From an uncultured Clostridium sp. (GTDB lineage: Bacteria; Bacillota; Clostridia; Oscillospirales; Acutalibacteraceae), in contig URIN01000094.1 in NCBI GenBank assembly GCA_900547915.1, positions 1 to 6,390 of the forward strand: a stretch of 6,390 bases of DNA, in the 5' to 3' direction. How positions within the stretch are numbered: position 1 is the first letter of the stretch; every line of letters starts with the position of its first letter. The notes beneath the pieces were generated by a model. It ran no database searches and was not told where the DNA came from. It saw nothing but the letters and a program-made list of their open reading frames with translations. The position numbers were made by a program, and so were the translations under genes. Positions 6,226-6,390 of the stretch are shown here, piece by piece.

Positions 6226-6344
6226 TTAATACGTCTCTGCAATTATTTCTCTGATTTCTTCTTCTGCCTGCTGTACTTCAAAAAGAAATTCCCTTGAAGA
6301 AACACGCAGCGCTCCGTTGCCCAGAATTATAAGCTGTTCAAGCG
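6226..6344 (-). CDS. C-terminal end of an unidentified protein (5' part missing)
   Basis: The minus-strand frame is open from the edge of the genomic sequence to TAA at 6228-6226. It gives 38 residues including LEQLIILGNGALRVSSRE and ending EIIAETY. The last 20 or so residues (EVQQAEEEIREIIAETY) should form an acidic amphipathic helix. The position just past a bidirectional terminator, convergent with the aldo/keto reductase, supports a real gene end. I do not recognise the family. The frame cannot be followed beyond 6344 because synthetic adapter begins there. A conceptual translation continuing into the adapter would be spurious. Confidence 0.5.
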
Positions 6345-6390
6345 CTGTCTCTTATACACATCTGACGCTGCCGACGAATAGCCTTGTGTA
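6345..6390. other. Illumina Nextera adapter contamination (non-genomic)
   Basis: The 19-base Tn5 mosaic end CTGTCTCTTATACACATCT occupies 6345-6363. It is followed without a gap by GACGCTGCCGACGA (6364-6377), the Nextera i5-side adapter. Next come eight bases ATAGCCTT (6378-6385) exactly where the i5 index sits, and then GTGTA (6386-6390), the first bases of the P5 segment. Order, spacing and sequence match adapter read-through at the end of a short library fragment. Genomic sequence therefore ends at 6344. Confidence 0.98.

Noticed and set aside
5829..6297. Minus- and plus-strand frames overlapping the end of the reductase gene
   Set aside because: They overlap a gene with intact catalytic and cluster motifs, lack ribosome binding sites, and one runs through the terminator hairpin.
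6345..6363. Natural Tn5 or insertion-sequence end
   Set aside because: The mosaic end is followed by Nextera adapter, an index and P5 bases, with no transposase or target duplication. It is a library artefact.
1..6390. CRISPR array, tRNA, rRNA, prophage or defence system
   Set aside because: No spaced repeats, cloverleaf, rRNA segments, integrase or known defence domains were seen on either strand.

Overview
The window looks like a short contig, probably complete, from a low-to-moderate GC Firmicute of the Clostridia type. An origin in a metagenome or a multiplexed draft genome is likely. The evidence is AT-rich intergenic DNA, strong AGGAG-type ribosome binding sites, textbook sigma-A promoters with extended -10 elements, and clostridial-looking proteins. 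Those proteins are an MgtE magnesium transporter, a YgiQ-family radical SAM protein and an aldo/keto reductase with a C-terminal dicluster ferredoxin domain. Species cannot be fixed from sequence reading alone.

Layout, left to right. (1) Bases 1-488, minus strand: the first 162 codons of mgtE, cut by the contig edge. (2) Bases 489-913: the mgtE leader and the ygiQ promoter. The minus strand carries a near-consensus promoter (804-809 / 781-786), a 29-codon small ORF with its own ribosome binding site (748-659), and about 170 nt of leader that can fold into mutually exclusive hairpins before the GTG start of mgtE. No M-box motif was recognised. (3) Bases 914-2773, plus: ygiQ-type radical SAM gene. 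(4) A bidirectional terminator at 2790-2830. (5) Bases 2855-4846, minus: a membrane-anchored, extracellular GH18 glycoside hydrolase with five predicted membrane helices, a discoidin-like domain and a chitinase-type TIM barrel. (6) Bases 4847-5078: a divergent promoter region with two extended -10 promoters and a 12-base direct repeat. (7) Bases 5079-6170, plus: the iron-sulfur aldo/keto reductase. (8) A strong bidirectional terminator at 6183-6211. (9) Bases 6226-6344, minus: the last 38 codons of an unidentified protein. (10) Bases 6345-6390: synthetic Illumina Nextera adapter (Tn5 mosaic end, read-2-side adapter, an 8-base index and the start of the P5 sequence), which is not genomic DNA.

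The genes appear to be separate single-gene transcription units arranged divergently or convergently. Nothing suggests a shared pathway. The most biologically interesting element is the mgtE leader with its small ORF. The firmest observation is the adapter contamination, which should be trimmed and which explains why the contig ends where it does.
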